Assembly (NCBI RefSeq): GCF_020707265.1
Contig: NZ_JAJFEQ010000009.1
Span: forward strand, 62,001 to 126,000
DNA: 64,000 nucleotides
Direction of reading: 5' to 3'
DNA from: Massilia sp. IC2-477
GTDB lineage: Bacteria > Pseudomonadota > Gammaproteobacteria > Burkholderiales > Burkholderiaceae_D
Made by a program: the position numbers and the translations under genes. How positions within the stretch are numbered: position 1 is the stretch's first letter; each line of letters begins with the position of its first letter. Of this stretch, positions 15,630 through 24,063 are shown one piece after another. Under the pieces are notes generated by a model. The model did not search any database, had not been told where the DNA came from, and was given only the letters and a program-made list of their open reading frames with translations.

Positions 15630-16906
15630 CGCGCGTGCGCGGCGCGCTGCGCGCCAGCGTCCCGCTGCTGGCGTTCGCGGTCCTGGCCCCGATCCAGGCG
15701 CAGGCGCCGGCGCAGGTCTCGCAAGCCGGGCGGGCGAGCGCCGCCTTGGTCGAGCGCGGCAAATACCTGGCCCAGGCGGGCGACTGCATTGCCTGTCATA
15801 CGGCGCCGGGCGGCAAAGTGTTTGCGGGTAACCGCGCCATGCCCACGCCCTTCGGCACCTTGTATGCGCCGAACATCACGCCCGACCCGGCGACCGGGAT
15901 CGGCAGCTGGAGCGCGGACGACTTTTTCAGGATGATGCGCAGCGGCCGCTCGCGCAATGGCGAGCTGCTGTACCCGGCAATGCCCTTCGCCAGCTACACC
16001 AAGGTGACGCGCGCGGACAGCGACGCGATCTTTGCCTACCTGCGCTCGGTGCCCCCGGTGCGCCTGAAGTCCCGCGGGCACGAGCTGCGCTTCCCCTATA
16101 ACAACCGCTCGCTCCTGATCGGCTGGCGCACCCTGTACTTCAAGGAAGGCGAGTACGTCCCGGACAGGACCAGGTCGACCGAGTGGAACCGCGGCGCCTA
16201 CCTGGTGCAGGGACTCGGCCACTGCGCGATGTGCCACACCCCGATCAACGCCCTGGGCGGCTCGTCCCAGGAGCGCGCCTTCCAGGGCGGGCTGATCCCG
16301 ATGCAGAACTGGTATGCGCCGTCGCTCACCTCGAACAAGGAAGCGGGGCTGGGCACCTGGGAGATCCAGGACATCGTCGACTTGCTGCAGAAGGGGATCT
16401 CCAGGCGCGGCACGGTGTACGGCCCGATGGCCGAGGTCACCTATAACAGCCTGCAGTACATGAGCGATGCCGACGTGCGCGCGATGGCCGTGTACCTGAA
16501 GAGTCTGCCTGCCGACCGGCCGGTCAATGCCGACCCGGCCGCGGCGCCGACGCGCGCCAATGTCGCCCAGCAGTTCAGCCGGGGACGCCGGGTCTACGCG
16601 GCGCAATGCGCCAGCTGCCACGGCGCCGATGGCCGCGGCATGCCGCCGCACTACCCGCCGCTGGCGGACAACCAGTCGATCACCATGCGCTCGGCCGTCA
16701 ACCCGATCCGCATGGTGCTCAATGGCGGCTACCCGCCCGGGACGCGGCGCAACCCGATGCCCTATGGGATGCCGCCTTTTGCCCACGAGATGTCGAACGG
16801 CGACGTGGCGGCGGTCGTGACCTATATCCGCACGGCCTGGGGCAACCGCGGCGCGGCGGTGACGGCGCAGGAAGTGGATGCGCTGCGCGCCGCCACCGTC
16901 GAATGA
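15626..16906 (+). CDS. Trihaem cytochrome c, alcohol/gluconate-dehydrogenase cytochrome-subunit type
   Basis: 426 residues from a GTG start that overlaps the previous stop. A signal peptide (ASVPLLAFAVLAPIQAQA) precedes three haem sites: CIACH, CAMCH and CASCH. The arrangement (ALVERGKYLAQAGDCIACHTAPGG, TPFGTLYAPNITPD, MPFASYTKVT) matches the cytochrome subunit of membrane alcohol, aldehyde or gluconate dehydrogenases. No dehydrogenase flavoprotein or quinoprotein subunit is adjacent, so here it probably acts as an electron donor to the oxidase or as partner for a distant dehydrogenase. The other frames of this stretch also read long but lack haem motifs. Confidence 0.9.
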   Translation: MTRVRGALRASVPLLAFAVLAPIQAQAPAQVSQAGRASAALVERGKYLAQAGDCIACHTAPGGKVFAGNRAMPTPFGTLYAPNITPDPATGIGSWSADDFFRMMRSGRSRNGELLYPAMPFASYTKVTRADSDAIFAYLRSVPPVRLKSRGHELRFPYNNRSLLIGWRTLYFKEGEYVPDRTRSTEWNRGAYLVQGLGHCAMCHTPINALGGSSQERAFQGGLIPMQNWYAPSLTSNKEAGLGTWEIQDIVDLLQKGISRRGTVYGPMAEVTYNSLQYMSDADVRAMAVYLKSLPADRPVNADPAAAPTRANVAQQFSRGRRVYAAQCASCHGADGRGMPPHYPPLADNQSITMRSAVNPIRMVLNGGYPPGTRRNPMPYGMPPFAHEMSNGDVAAVVTYIRTAWGNRGAAVTAQEVDALRAATVE

Positions 16907-16937
16907 GATCGAAACACATGGCCTTGGGAGAGACTGC

Positions 16938-17111
16938 ATGATCGTCGAATCGTTGGACAGCGATGGCAGCGCCGACCAGGCGCGCGTGGACGCAGTCGTG
17001 GCGCAGGGGCCCTACGGCGCCTTCGCCGTGGCCGGGGCGGCGGTCGTGATCGTGCTGGCGATCTGGCTGGCCTTCTACGTGCTCGTGTTCCTGGCACGGA
17101 TGGGTGGCTGA
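16938..17111 (+). CDS. Small single-span membrane protein of the oxidase operon
   Basis: 57 residues with one hydrophobic helix (about 28-52, AFAVAGAAVVIVLAIWLAFYVLVFLA). ATG 16938 follows GGGAGAGA. By size, topology and position just before subunit II it resembles the subunit IIa of ba3-type oxidases or CcoQ-like helper subunits. The stop lies 1 nt before the next ATG. The assignment is by context; sequence identity at this length says little. Confidence 0.7.
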   Translation: MIVESLDSDGSADQARVDAVVAQGPYGAFAVAGAAVVIVLAIWLAFYVLVFLARMGG

Positions 17112-17112
17112 G

Positions 17113-17688
17113 ATGGCGGATACGCTGGATCCGGCGCGGCCTGCCGCCGGCGAGACGGTCGCCCACGCCGCCGAGGTGCGCTGGGCCCTGCTGGTGGGGG
17201 CGATCATCGCCTTCCTGCTCGGGATGATCGTCTACATGAGCCTGCACTGGGCCGCCATGCCGCCGGTGCGCACCGAAACCATCGATCCCGCCACCCTCCA
17301 CCTCTCGGGCGAGTTCGTTGAAGCAAACCTGGGAGCGGCGCTGGAGGATGACGGCAGCGTGACGGTCCGCCTGCTGGCCAACCAGTATTCGTTCACGCCA
17401 TCTTGCCTGCTGCTGCCCGCCGATACGCCGGTGCGGATCCGGGGCACCTCGGCCGACGTGGTGCACGGCTTTTCCATCTCCGAGGGCAACGTCAATGTGA
17501 TGCTGGTGCCGGGCTACGTGTCGAACTTCGAAGCGCGCTTCGCCCGCACCGGCGAGCACCTCATGCCATGCCACGAATACTGCGGGACCGGCCATGCCGC
17601 CATGTGGGCGCGCGTGCGTATCGTCGGCAAGGCGGACTTCGCGCAGCGCGCGCATGGCGGAAGGAGGGTGAGCTGTGTCGGGCAATGA
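17113..17688 (+). CDS. Cytochrome c oxidase subunit II, ba3 type (CuA)
   Basis: 191 residues: one transmembrane helix (about 22-45) and a periplasmic cupredoxin domain with the complete CuA site, VHGFSI (His) and PCHEYCGTGHAAMW (two Cys, His, Met). One helix rather than two, and the short length, are typical of ba3-type oxidases. It accepts electrons from cytochrome c and passes them to subunit I. ATG 17113 directly follows the small membrane-protein stop; its own stop overlaps the GTG start of subunit I by 14 nt. Confidence 0.93.
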   Translation: MADTLDPARPAAGETVAHAAEVRWALLVGAIIAFLLGMIVYMSLHWAAMPPVRTETIDPATLHLSGEFVEANLGAALEDDGSVTVRLLANQYSFTPSCLLLPADTPVRIRGTSADVVHGFSISEGNVNVMLVPGYVSNFEARFARTGEHLMPCHEYCGTGHAAMWARVRIVGKADFAQRAHGGRRVSCVGQ

Positions 17689-19303
17689 GACGAGAAGGCT
17701 GGTGCTGGCCCACTTCTGGGTCGCTTTTGCTGCATTCCTCGGCGCCCTGGTGCTGGGCGAATGGCAGATGTATATCCGCAGCCCGCTGCGCGCATGGATC
17801 GGCGCCCCGGAGTTGTACTACCGCGCCGTCACCGCGCACGGCTCGGCGATGGGCTACGTGTTCCCGACCCTGGTGGCCATGGGCTTCGGCTATGCCATCG
17901 TCGAGCTGGCGCTGAAGCAGCCGCTGGCGGGGCGGCGCTGGGCCTGGACGGGTTTCTTCCTGGTGGTGCTGGGCACGGTGACGGCCATGGTGCCGGTGTC
18001 GCTGGGCCTGGCGACGGTGCTGTACACCTTTTATCCGCCGCTGGTCGGCAATGCCTTCTATTACATCGGGCTGGTGCTGGTGGTGGCCGGGTCCTGGATC
18101 TGGGTGGCCTTGATGTCCTTCAACCTCAGGCTGTGGCGCCGGGAGAACCCGGGCGCGACCGTGCCCCTGCCCATGTTCGCCAACCTGGCCGGGGCCTACC
18201 TGTGGGCATGGACCTCGCTCGGCGCGGCGATCGAGATCCTGTTCCTGATCCTTCCGGTCGCGCTGGGCTTCAAGGCCAGCATCGACGCCGGCCTCGCGCG
18301 TGTGTTCTTTTCCTGGACACTGCACGCGATCGTCTACTTCTGGCTGATGCCGGCCTACATCGCCTATTACACCCTGGTGCCGCGCGCGATCGGCGGGCGC
18401 CTCTACAGCGACAAGATGGCGCGCATCTCCTTCGTGCTCTTCCTCGTATTCTCGATGCCGATCGGCGTGCACCACCTGTTCCAGGACCCGCAGGTCGGCG
18501 CCGGCATGAAGTTCCTGCACGCGGTCTTCACCGGCATGGTCTCGGTGCCGACGCTGCTGACGATCTTCACGATCACGGCCTCGGTCGAGATTGCGGGAAG
18601 GCTGCGCGGCGGCACTGGAGTCGTTGGCTGGGTCAAGCGCCTGCCCTGGAAAAACCCGATGATGCTGGCCATTGCCTTTTCCTTTGTCCTGCTCGGCTTT
18701 GGCGGAGCGGGCGGCCTGATCAACATGAGCTATCAGCTCGATTTCGCCGTTCACAATACCCAGTGGATTACCGGACACTTCCACCTGATTTTCGGCGGCG
18801 CCATCGTCATCATGTATTTTGCCCTGGCCTATGACCTGTGGCCGCACCTGACCGGCAGGCCGCTGGCGGCGAGCCGCCTGATGCGCATCCAGCTGTGGCT
18901 TTGGTTCACGGGAATGATCGTACTGACATTCCCCTGGCACCTCACCGGCATCCTGGGCATGCCGCGCCGGATGGCCTATTTCGACTACGCCCACCCGGCG
19001 CTCGCGCCGCAGGCGCTGCCGGTCATCCTCAGCGTCTGCGGCGGCTTGGTGCTGGTGGTCTCGGGCTTCCTGTTCATCCTGATCCTGTTGCGCGGCCATC
19101 GCGGCGCGCAGGTCGCGCCACCGGCGTTTCGCTTCAGCCTGCCGGTGCACGCCGCCGGCGTGCTGCCGCCGGCCTTGAACGGCTTCCGCCTGTGGCTGGC
19201 GCTGATGGTCGGGCTGTCGCTGGTGAACTACGGCTACCCGATCGCGCAGTTGATGATGCTGGAGCAGACCTCGGTGCCCGCCGTCCCGGTGGGGGCGCCA
19301 TGA
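17675..19303 (+). CDS. Cytochrome c oxidase subunit I, ba3 type
   Basis: 542 residues, about 13 hydrophobic helices. Haem and CuB ligands are visible: HGSAMGYVFP (low-spin haem His), HAIVYFWLMPAYIAYY (CuB His with the cross-linked Tyr), GVHHLFQDP (His pair) and WITGHFHLIFGG (two His). This is the terminal oxidase reducing O2 to water and pumping protons; ba3-type enzymes have high oxygen affinity. GTG 17675 is chosen because AAGGAGG precedes it by 7 nt. Its stop overlaps the start of the membrane-anchored cytochrome c gene as ATGA. Confidence 0.94.
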   Translation: MSGNETRRLVLAHFWVAFAAFLGALVLGEWQMYIRSPLRAWIGAPELYYRAVTAHGSAMGYVFPTLVAMGFGYAIVELALKQPLAGRRWAWTGFFLVVLGTVTAMVPVSLGLATVLYTFYPPLVGNAFYYIGLVLVVAGSWIWVALMSFNLRLWRRENPGATVPLPMFANLAGAYLWAWTSLGAAIEILFLILPVALGFKASIDAGLARVFFSWTLHAIVYFWLMPAYIAYYTLVPRAIGGRLYSDKMARISFVLFLVFSMPIGVHHLFQDPQVGAGMKFLHAVFTGMVSVPTLLTIFTITASVEIAGRLRGGTGVVGWVKRLPWKNPMMLAIAFSFVLLGFGGAGGLINMSYQLDFAVHNTQWITGHFHLIFGGAIVIMYFALAYDLWPHLTGRPLAASRLMRIQLWLWFTGMIVLTFPWHLTGILGMPRRMAYFDYAHPALAPQALPVILSVCGGLVLVVSGFLFILILLRGHRGAQVAPPAFRFSLPVHAAGVLPPALNGFRLWLALMVGLSLVNYGYPIAQLMMLEQTSVPAVPVGAP

Positions 19304-20085
19304 ACACCTTCTCCTTGCGCAACCCATGGTTCGTGTGGAGCGTGGCGATCGTGGCGGCCATCGCCTGCGCCGCCGCGCTCGTGGGCATGGTCTGGGTGCC
19401 GCGCGCGCATGCGCGCGCCGCCATGGAGAGCTTGTGGGAATCGGTCTGCCGGGCAGCCGGTGTGCCGGCAGCCTACCGTCCGGCTGCGCTGCCGGAGACC
19501 GCGCACGGCTACCCTAGCGGCGTCATCGTGCATGCGGCCATGATGGCGGGGCCGCAGGGTGCGTCAAGGGGCAGGGGGGCGACCCTGGCGATGGGCTGCA
19601 CCATGTGCCATGGTGCGCGCGGCACGGGTTCGGGCGGTGCTCCGCATCTTGCCGGGCAGGCGGCATCGAGCACCTACAAGCAGTTGCGCGACTTCGCATC
19701 CGGCCATCGACCCAGCGCCGTCATGGGGCCGCTGGTCCTGGACTTGAGCGACCAGGACATGCGCGACCTGGCCGCATACTATGCATCCCTGGATCGCGAG
19801 CATGCCGCGAGGCCGCATGCGGGAGCAGGCGACAGCCCGCGCCTGGTGAAGAACGGCGACCCGATGCGGGCGATCGGCGCCTGTGCCTCCTGCCATGCCG
19901 TGAGCGCGGCGCGTCCGGCCACCCCGGTGCTCGACGGCATGCCCGAAACCTACCTGGCCGCCCAGCTGCGCGCATTCCGCGACGGCAGGCGTGGCAACGA
20001 TCTGCACCGCCAGATGCGCAATGCCGCCCACGGGCTGAGCGACGGAGAGATCGTGGCGCTCAGCCGCTACTACGCTGGCAGGTAG
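19300..20085 (+). CDS. Membrane-anchored dihaem cytochrome c
   Basis: 261 residues. An N-terminal transmembrane helix (about 10-33) is not followed by an obvious cleavage site, so the protein is probably anchored. Two haem sites follow, CTMCH and CASCH, each with a distal Met region (VMGPLVLDL, LHRQMRNAAHG). It is probably the direct electron donor for CuA of the oxidase encoded just upstream. The ATG overlaps the subunit I stop. It ends 18 bp from the convergent cytochrome b561 gene. Confidence 0.9.
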   Translation: MNTFSLRNPWFVWSVAIVAAIACAAALVGMVWVPRAHARAAMESLWESVCRAAGVPAAYRPAALPETAHGYPSGVIVHAAMMAGPQGASRGRGATLAMGCTMCHGARGTGSGGAPHLAGQAASSTYKQLRDFASGHRPSAVMGPLVLDLSDQDMRDLAAYYASLDREHAARPHAGAGDSPRLVKNGDPMRAIGACASCHAVSAARPATPVLDGMPETYLAAQLRAFRDGRRGNDLHRQMRNAAHGLSDGEIVALSRYYAGR

Positions 20086-20103
20086 GCGCTGCGTGCGGCG
20101 GGA

Positions 20104-20676
20104 TCAGTCGGCCGCGTTACGGGTGGGCAGCATACTTTGCAGAACGCCGTCGCGGTCCACCAGATGGTGCTTCACCGCCGCCGCCACGTGTCCCACGACC
20201 AGCAGGCCGATCGTCCATGACAGCCACTGGTGCACCATCTTGGCCAGGCCGTAGAATTCCGGCGCCGGCGCCACCAGGGGCGGTAGCTTGAACAGGCCGA
20301 GCAGCATGATCGGCTTGTCGGCCACCGAACTCCACATCCAGCCCGACAGCGGCAACGCGACCAGCGCGAACGCGTACAGCGCGATGTGGGCGGCGTGCGC
20401 CGCCTTCCGCATGCCCGGCGACATCGAAGAGGGCAGGGGCGGCGCGGGATGCTTCCAGCGCCACACGATACGCAGCAGCGTCAGGAACACGACCGTGCTG
20501 GCAAGCGCCTTGTGCACGATGGTCAGCTCGTGGTGCGCATTGAGCGTGTCGCGGAAATGCACGGCGACGAAGCCGATGATCCAGGCCGCGATCCAGATCA
20601 GGGCCATCAGCCAGTGCTGGAACTTGGATACAGGATGGTAGCCTTGGGTGGCAATGCGGCGGGCGGGATGGGACAT
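20104..20676 (-). CDS. Cytochrome b561 family protein
   Basis: 190 residues, four transmembrane helices. Haem-ligand His residues are in KFQHWLMAL, HHELTIVHKAL, AHAAHIALYAF and KMVHQWLSW, the pattern of prokaryotic b561 proteins. These accept electrons from quinol, and CybB-type members pair with YceI proteins. Here the YceI gene lies 77 bp upstream on the same strand, which supports co-transcription and a shared role in quinone-linked redox or oxidative stress. ATG 20676 gives a cytoplasmic N-terminus MSHPARR. Confidence 0.9.
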   Translation of the reverse strand: MSHPARRIATQGYHPVSKFQHWLMALIWIAAWIIGFVAVHFRDTLNAHHELTIVHKALASTVVFLTLLRIVWRWKHPAPPLPSSMSPGMRKAAHAAHIALYAFALVALPLSGWMWSSVADKPIMLLGLFKLPPLVAPAPEFYGLAKMVHQWLSWTIGLLVVGHVAAAVKHHLVDRDGVLQSMLPTRNAAD

Positions 20677-20753
20677 GGCTGGCGGTTTCGTTCGGAATGC
20701 GGGACGGGCCGATGCCGGCGCCCGGTCGCGGCGCCGCGGCATCGGCTGCGGGA

Positions 20754-21320
20754 TTACTGCTTGACGGCTTCGACGGCGATGGTCAGGGTGACTTCGTCCC
20801 CGACGTAGGGCGCGTACTTGCCGTTGTTGAATTCGCTGCGCTTGATCTTGGCGATCGCATTCGCGCCGCAGGCGTCCTTCTTCAGCATCGGATGCGGCAT
20901 GCAGTGGAAGGAGCTGACTTCCAGGCGGACCGGCTTGGCGACGCCCTTGATGGTCAGCGTGCCGTCGACCGAGGCCAGCTTGTCGCCGGCGAAGTTCAGC
21001 TTGCTCGACTTGTAGGTGATGGTCGGGTACTTCTTGGTATCGAAGAAGTCCGCCGCCTGCAGGTGCTCGTTGAAGACCGGGAAGCCGGTATTCACGCTGG
21101 TGGTGTCGATGGTGACGTCGATCGCGCCGGACTTGGCGGCGCGGTCAATGACGATGGTGCCGCTGGTCTTGTCGAAACGGCTGACCTGGTTCGAGTAGCC
21201 GAAGTGGCTGTATTCGAAGCGCGGGAAGGTGTGCGAGCCGTCGATGATGTAGGTTTCCGGCGCGGCCAGGGCAGTCGCGGACATGGCAGCGGTCAGCAGC
21301 AGAAGAGCGATTTTTTTCAT
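20754..21320 (-). CDS. YceI-family periplasmic lipid-binding protein
   Basis: 188 residues with signal peptide MKKIALLLLTAAMSATALA and the YceI lipocalin-like fold: YIIDGSHTFPRFEYSHFGYSNQVSRF at the start, DFFDTKKYPTITYKS, LTIKGVAKPV and a C-terminal TLTIAVEAVKQ. YceI proteins bind isoprenoid quinones or polyprenols in a beta-barrel. ATG 21320 follows GAGGA. The cytochrome b561 gene downstream makes the usual YceI-b561 pair. A single TTCAC lies upstream on this strand but without the tandem arrangement seen elsewhere. Confidence 0.92.
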   Translation of the reverse strand: MKKIALLLLTAAMSATALAAPETYIIDGSHTFPRFEYSHFGYSNQVSRFDKTSGTIVIDRAAKSGAIDVTIDTTSVNTGFPVFNEHLQAADFFDTKKYPTITYKSSKLNFAGDKLASVDGTLTIKGVAKPVRLEVSSFHCMPHPMLKKDACGANAIAKIKRSEFNNGKYAPYVGDEVTLTIAVEAVKQ

Positions 21321-21497
21321 GATGGGTCCTCGGTGTCGATAGGTGAAGCCGGCGTGTGGTACAAGTTGACCGGGCAAGGACCGCAGTATGCCTTGATTGC
21401 TAAGCAGAAAAAAAGCGGAAAATTTACCGTTATATGTTCGAAATTTTCGATTGTTGTTTCGCAGCCAAGCTCAGGGACCCATCGGTGGATCGGCCGT

Positions 21498-22226
21498 TCA
21501 TTCATAGGCAAGGTCTGCCGTCAGCCGCAGGCGCCAGCGGGTACCTTGGCCTGGCGCCGTGACCAATAGCAGGATGGCGCCCAGTTCGGCCGCACGCGCG
21601 CGCATGCCGGGGATACCCCAATGGCCCGGGCGGCCGTTCTGCAGGCTGGCGCCGATGCCCGCGCCGTCGTCGGCAAGATCCAGTTCAAACTCCTGCTCGC
21701 CGTAGCGCAGTAGGACATCGATATGGCAGGCCCCGGCGTGCTGGAACGCGTTGCGTACCGCTTCGCGTCCGATCGCCAGGACTTCGTCCAGCACCGGTGC
21801 CCGCAGCTTGCGCGGCTGCCCCTCCACTTTCAGGGAGAACGCACTGGTGTGATGGACGGACAGGCGCCGCGCATGGGAACCCAGCAGGGCGGCCAGGTCC
21901 ATGTTTTCAACGGAAGAGCGCATGTCGCCGGCCTTGTCCCGGCTTTCTTCCAGCACCTCGGTCGCCAGCGCCAGCGCTTCCTGCATCAGGGGACGGGTCG
22001 GGGCATCGTCGGGCGTGCGGAGCGCGATGCGGTGGAAATGCATGATCAGGCCCTGGACCGACTGCAGCACGCTGTCGTGCAGGTCGCGCGCGATACGCTC
22101 GCGTTCGGCAAGGCGCGCTTCGAACACGCGCTCGCGGCGCCGCAGCGCAACACGCAGGCAATATCGGTGCAGCGCGACGGCGCCCAGCAATGCAGCCCCA
22201 GCCAGGATCCATGCGCTCGCTCTCAT
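21498..22226 (-). CDS. NarL-type sensor histidine kinase (HisKA_3)
   Basis: 242 residues. An N-terminal transmembrane helix (about 4-22) leads directly into the dimerisation domain with the phosphorylated His in RIARDLHDSVLQSVQGL, then an HATPase domain with the N box GREAVRNAFQHAG, the G1 box DDGAGIG and the G2-like WGIPGMRARA. There is no sensory domain beyond the helix. The start at 22226 fits the promoter at 22267-22308. The NarL response regulator lies upstream on the same strand, separated by a 212-bp gap containing a long palindromic repeat, so the pair is probably functional although not tightly linked. Confidence 0.88.
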   Translation of the reverse strand: MRASAWILAGAALLGAVALHRYCLRVALRRRERVFEARLAERERIARDLHDSVLQSVQGLIMHFHRIALRTPDDAPTRPLMQEALALATEVLEESRDKAGDMRSSVENMDLAALLGSHARRLSVHHTSAFSLKVEGQPRKLRAPVLDEVLAIGREAVRNAFQHAGACHIDVLLRYGEQEFELDLADDGAGIGASLQNGRPGHWGIPGMRARAAELGAILLLVTAPGQGTRWRLRLTADLAYE

Positions 22227-22266
22227 GACATGCCTTTCGGGAGGGATCAGGAAGTGCCACCCGGGA

Positions 22267-22308
22267 AGTCTGGCACATGCGCGGGCATTCTTTGTTAAAG
22301 CTTGTGAA
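22267..22308 (-). promoter_or_regulatory. Promoter with TTCAC/TTAAC tandem repeat (site 4, minus strand), sensor kinase gene
   Basis: On the minus strand TTCACAAG starts at 22308 and TTAACAAAG at 22298, 10 bp apart. A weak -10 CAGACT runs 22272-22267, 26 bp after the second repeat. The kinase ATG is at 22226. This is the least perfect of the five sites: one changed base in the second repeat and a poor -10. Confidence 0.4.
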
Positions 22309-22332
22309 CTCGCCGGCGCCGCCGACCAGCGC

Positions 22333-22442
22333 CTTAGAGCGCCTAACAACTCCCCCGATGGCCGCGTTGCATCGTCTCGCCGTACTAGCGTACTGTCTTC
22401 GACGATGCGCCTTGCCCTCGGGGTTTTGTTAGGCGCTCTTAG
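22333..22442. repeat. 110-bp imperfect palindrome, dispersed intergenic repeat candidate
   Basis: Outer arms are near-perfect: CTTAGAGCGCCTAACAA at 22333-22349 against TTGTTAGGCGCTCTTAG at 22426-22442, one mismatch. Inside them GCATCGTC (about 22369-22376) pairs with GACGATGC (22401-22408), and CCCCCGA with CCTCGGGG-like bases, so one long hairpin can form. The right arm overlaps the TAA of the response-regulator gene. The element lies between two same-strand genes, so it would be transcribed and could attenuate or terminate. No second copy is in this window. Confidence 0.6.
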
Positions 22443-23065
22443 TCGAGTATGCCGCGGCGCAGCGCGATCACCACTGCATGGGTGCGGTCGCTGGCCTGCA
22501 GCTTCTGCAACACGTTGCTGAGATAGCTCTTCACAGTCTCCTCTGCGATGCCGAGTTCCTGGGCGACACCGCGGTTGCTGCGCCCCTTGGCCACCAGTGT
22601 CAGCACGTCGCGTTCGCGCGGAGTCAGTTGCTCCAGCCGCGAGGCATTCAGCACGTGGGCCAGTTCAGGGGACAGCACCCGGCGACCGTGCAGGGCCGAA
22701 CGCACGGTGTCGGCGACGCCCGCACACAGCGTACTCTTGAGAACGTAACCGCAGGCGCCGGCTTCCAGTGCGCGCTGCACCTGGCCGTCGCCGGCGTAGG
22801 TGCTCAGCGCCAGGATGCAGGCCTGCGGATCGGCCTTGCGGATCGCCTGTATCGCATCGATGCCTCCGCAGCGCGGCATCGCCAGGTCCATCAGGGTCAC
22901 GTCGGGCCGGTGCTGCCGATATTGCTCCTGGGCGGCAAAGCCGTCGTCCGCCTCGGCCACGACGAGGATGTCGGGCGCCTCCTCCAGCACGCCGACAATG
23001 CCGCGGCGCATGAGCGGATGGTCGTCGACGACCAGCACCCTGATCTGCGCAGGCGAGTCGGTCAT
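22439..23065 (-). CDS. NarL/FixJ-family response regulator
   Basis: 208 residues. The receiver domain has DD (VVDDHPLMRR), the phospho-Asp in DVTLMDLAMPRCGGIDA and Lys in GYVLKSTL. The C-terminal LuxR helix-turn-helix is LTPRERDVLTLVAKGRSNRGVAQELGIAEETVKSYLSNVLQKL. ATG 23065 has AAGGAGGA 5 nt upstream. Its likely partners are the HisKA_3 kinase downstream (21498-22226) and possibly the propeller kinase at 24064-27033, since no other NarL regulator is in the window. Its stop codon is overlapped by the 110-bp palindromic repeat. Confidence 0.93.
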   Translation of the reverse strand: MTDSPAQIRVLVVDDHPLMRRGIVGVLEEAPDILVVAEADDGFAAQEQYRQHRPDVTLMDLAMPRCGGIDAIQAIRKADPQACILALSTYAGDGQVQRALEAGACGYVLKSTLCAGVADTVRSALHGRRVLSPELAHVLNASRLEQLTPRERDVLTLVAKGRSNRGVAQELGIAEETVKSYLSNVLQKLQASDRTHAVVIALRRGILD

Positions 23066-23318
23066 CGCTCCTCCTTGCCGCTGGATGCGGTCGACACTGT
23101 AAAAGCGAAAAAGCTGTTCATGGCAGGGCAGGGCCGAGGATCCCGTGCAGGTTGGCGGTCATCCCTGCATTATGCAGAAACGGCACGGCAAATCAATCCG
23201 CCGCCGTCGACACCAGGCATGAAACGGATTGCCTTGGTAAGGAAAAAAACCTGGCCGCGCGAACGTGGCCAGGAAACGCCAACCCAGGAGATCGGCGGGA
23301 GACACGATGATCTTGCCG

Positions 23319-23918
23319 CTAAGCGGACAGGCGCGCTGCGGTCCTGGCGACCAGCTCGCCCTGGTGGCGCGCTCCTTCCAGTTCGTTGCTGCTCGGCTGG
23401 CGCTGGCCCTGGCCACCGGCGATGGTGCTGGCGCCGTAGGGGCTGCCGCCGCTGATCTCGTCCAGCGTCATCTGTCCGCCGAAGCTGTAGGGCAGGCCGA
23501 CCACGACCATGCCGAAATGCAGCAGGTTGGTGATGATCGAGAACTGCGTCGTCTCCTGTCCGCCATGCTGGGTCGCGGTCGAGGTGAAGGCCGCGCCTAC
23601 CTTGCCGTGCAGGGCGCCGCGCGCCCACAGCGAACCGGTCTGGTCGAGAAAAGCCGCCAGTTGCGCCGGCATGCGTCCGTAGCGGGTCGGCGCGCCGATC
23701 ACGATCGCGTCGTAGTCAGGCAGTTCGTCGACCGTTGCGACAGGCGCCTGCTGGTCCAGCTTGAAGTGCGCGTTCCTGGCGACGTTCTCCGGGACCGTCT
23801 CGGGAACGCGCTTGATGTCGACGCTGGCGCCGCCGGCGCGCGCGCCTTCCGCGATCGCCTGCGCCATCTGCTCGATGTGACCGTAGCTCGAGTAATACAG
23901 AACCAGTACCTTCGCCAT
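23319..23918 (-). CDS. wrbA: NAD(P)H:quinone oxidoreductase WrbA
   Basis: 199 residues of the flavodoxin-like WrbA family: FMN phosphate loop [59 protein letters not shown], and the WrbA-specific [18 protein letters not shown]. It reduces quinones by two electrons, avoiding semiquinone. The ATG follows AGGAGG. The 253-bp gap between it and the response-regulator gene shows no other gene. Its promoter carries three 10-bp TTCAC repeats, linking it to the SDR and TonB units. Confidence 0.94.
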   Translation of the reverse strand: MAKVLVLYYSSYGHIEQMAQAIAEGARAGGASVDIKRVPETVPENVARNAHFKLDQQAPVATVDELPDYDAIVIGAPTRYGRMPAQLAAFLDQTGSLWARGALHGKVGAAFTSTATQHGGQETTQFSIITNLLHFGMVVVGLPYSFGGQMTLDEISGGSPYGASTIAGGQGQRQPSSNELEGARHQGELVARTAARLSA

Positions 23919-23991
23919 GCCCGCCTCCTGGAAATGCTGTTGAACACCATGGTTGCCATGCCCAGGCCGCCATGCACTTGTACAGGTGGCG

Positions 23992-24045
23992 ATTGTAGGC
24001 AGGCCGACGGAGCCGGGCGAGTGAATGAGTGTGAAGCGGCGTGAA
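23992..24045 (-). promoter_or_regulatory. Promoter with three TTCAC repeats (site 5, minus strand), wrbA
   Basis: GTGAA at 24021, 24031 and 24041 on the plus strand reads as three minus-strand TTCAC repeats starting at 24045, 24035 and 24025. TACAAT at 23997-23992 starts 28 bp after the last one. The wrbA ATG is at 23918, a leader of about 60 nt. It has the best -10 and the most regular repeat of the set. It lies just past the stop of the propeller kinase. Confidence 0.6.
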
Positions 24046-24063
24046 TGCTTCCGAGCGTTCTAG

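Noticed and set aside
21340..21360. Single TTCAC upstream of the YceI gene
   Set aside because: Only one copy and no 10-bp partner, so it does not fit the promoter class.
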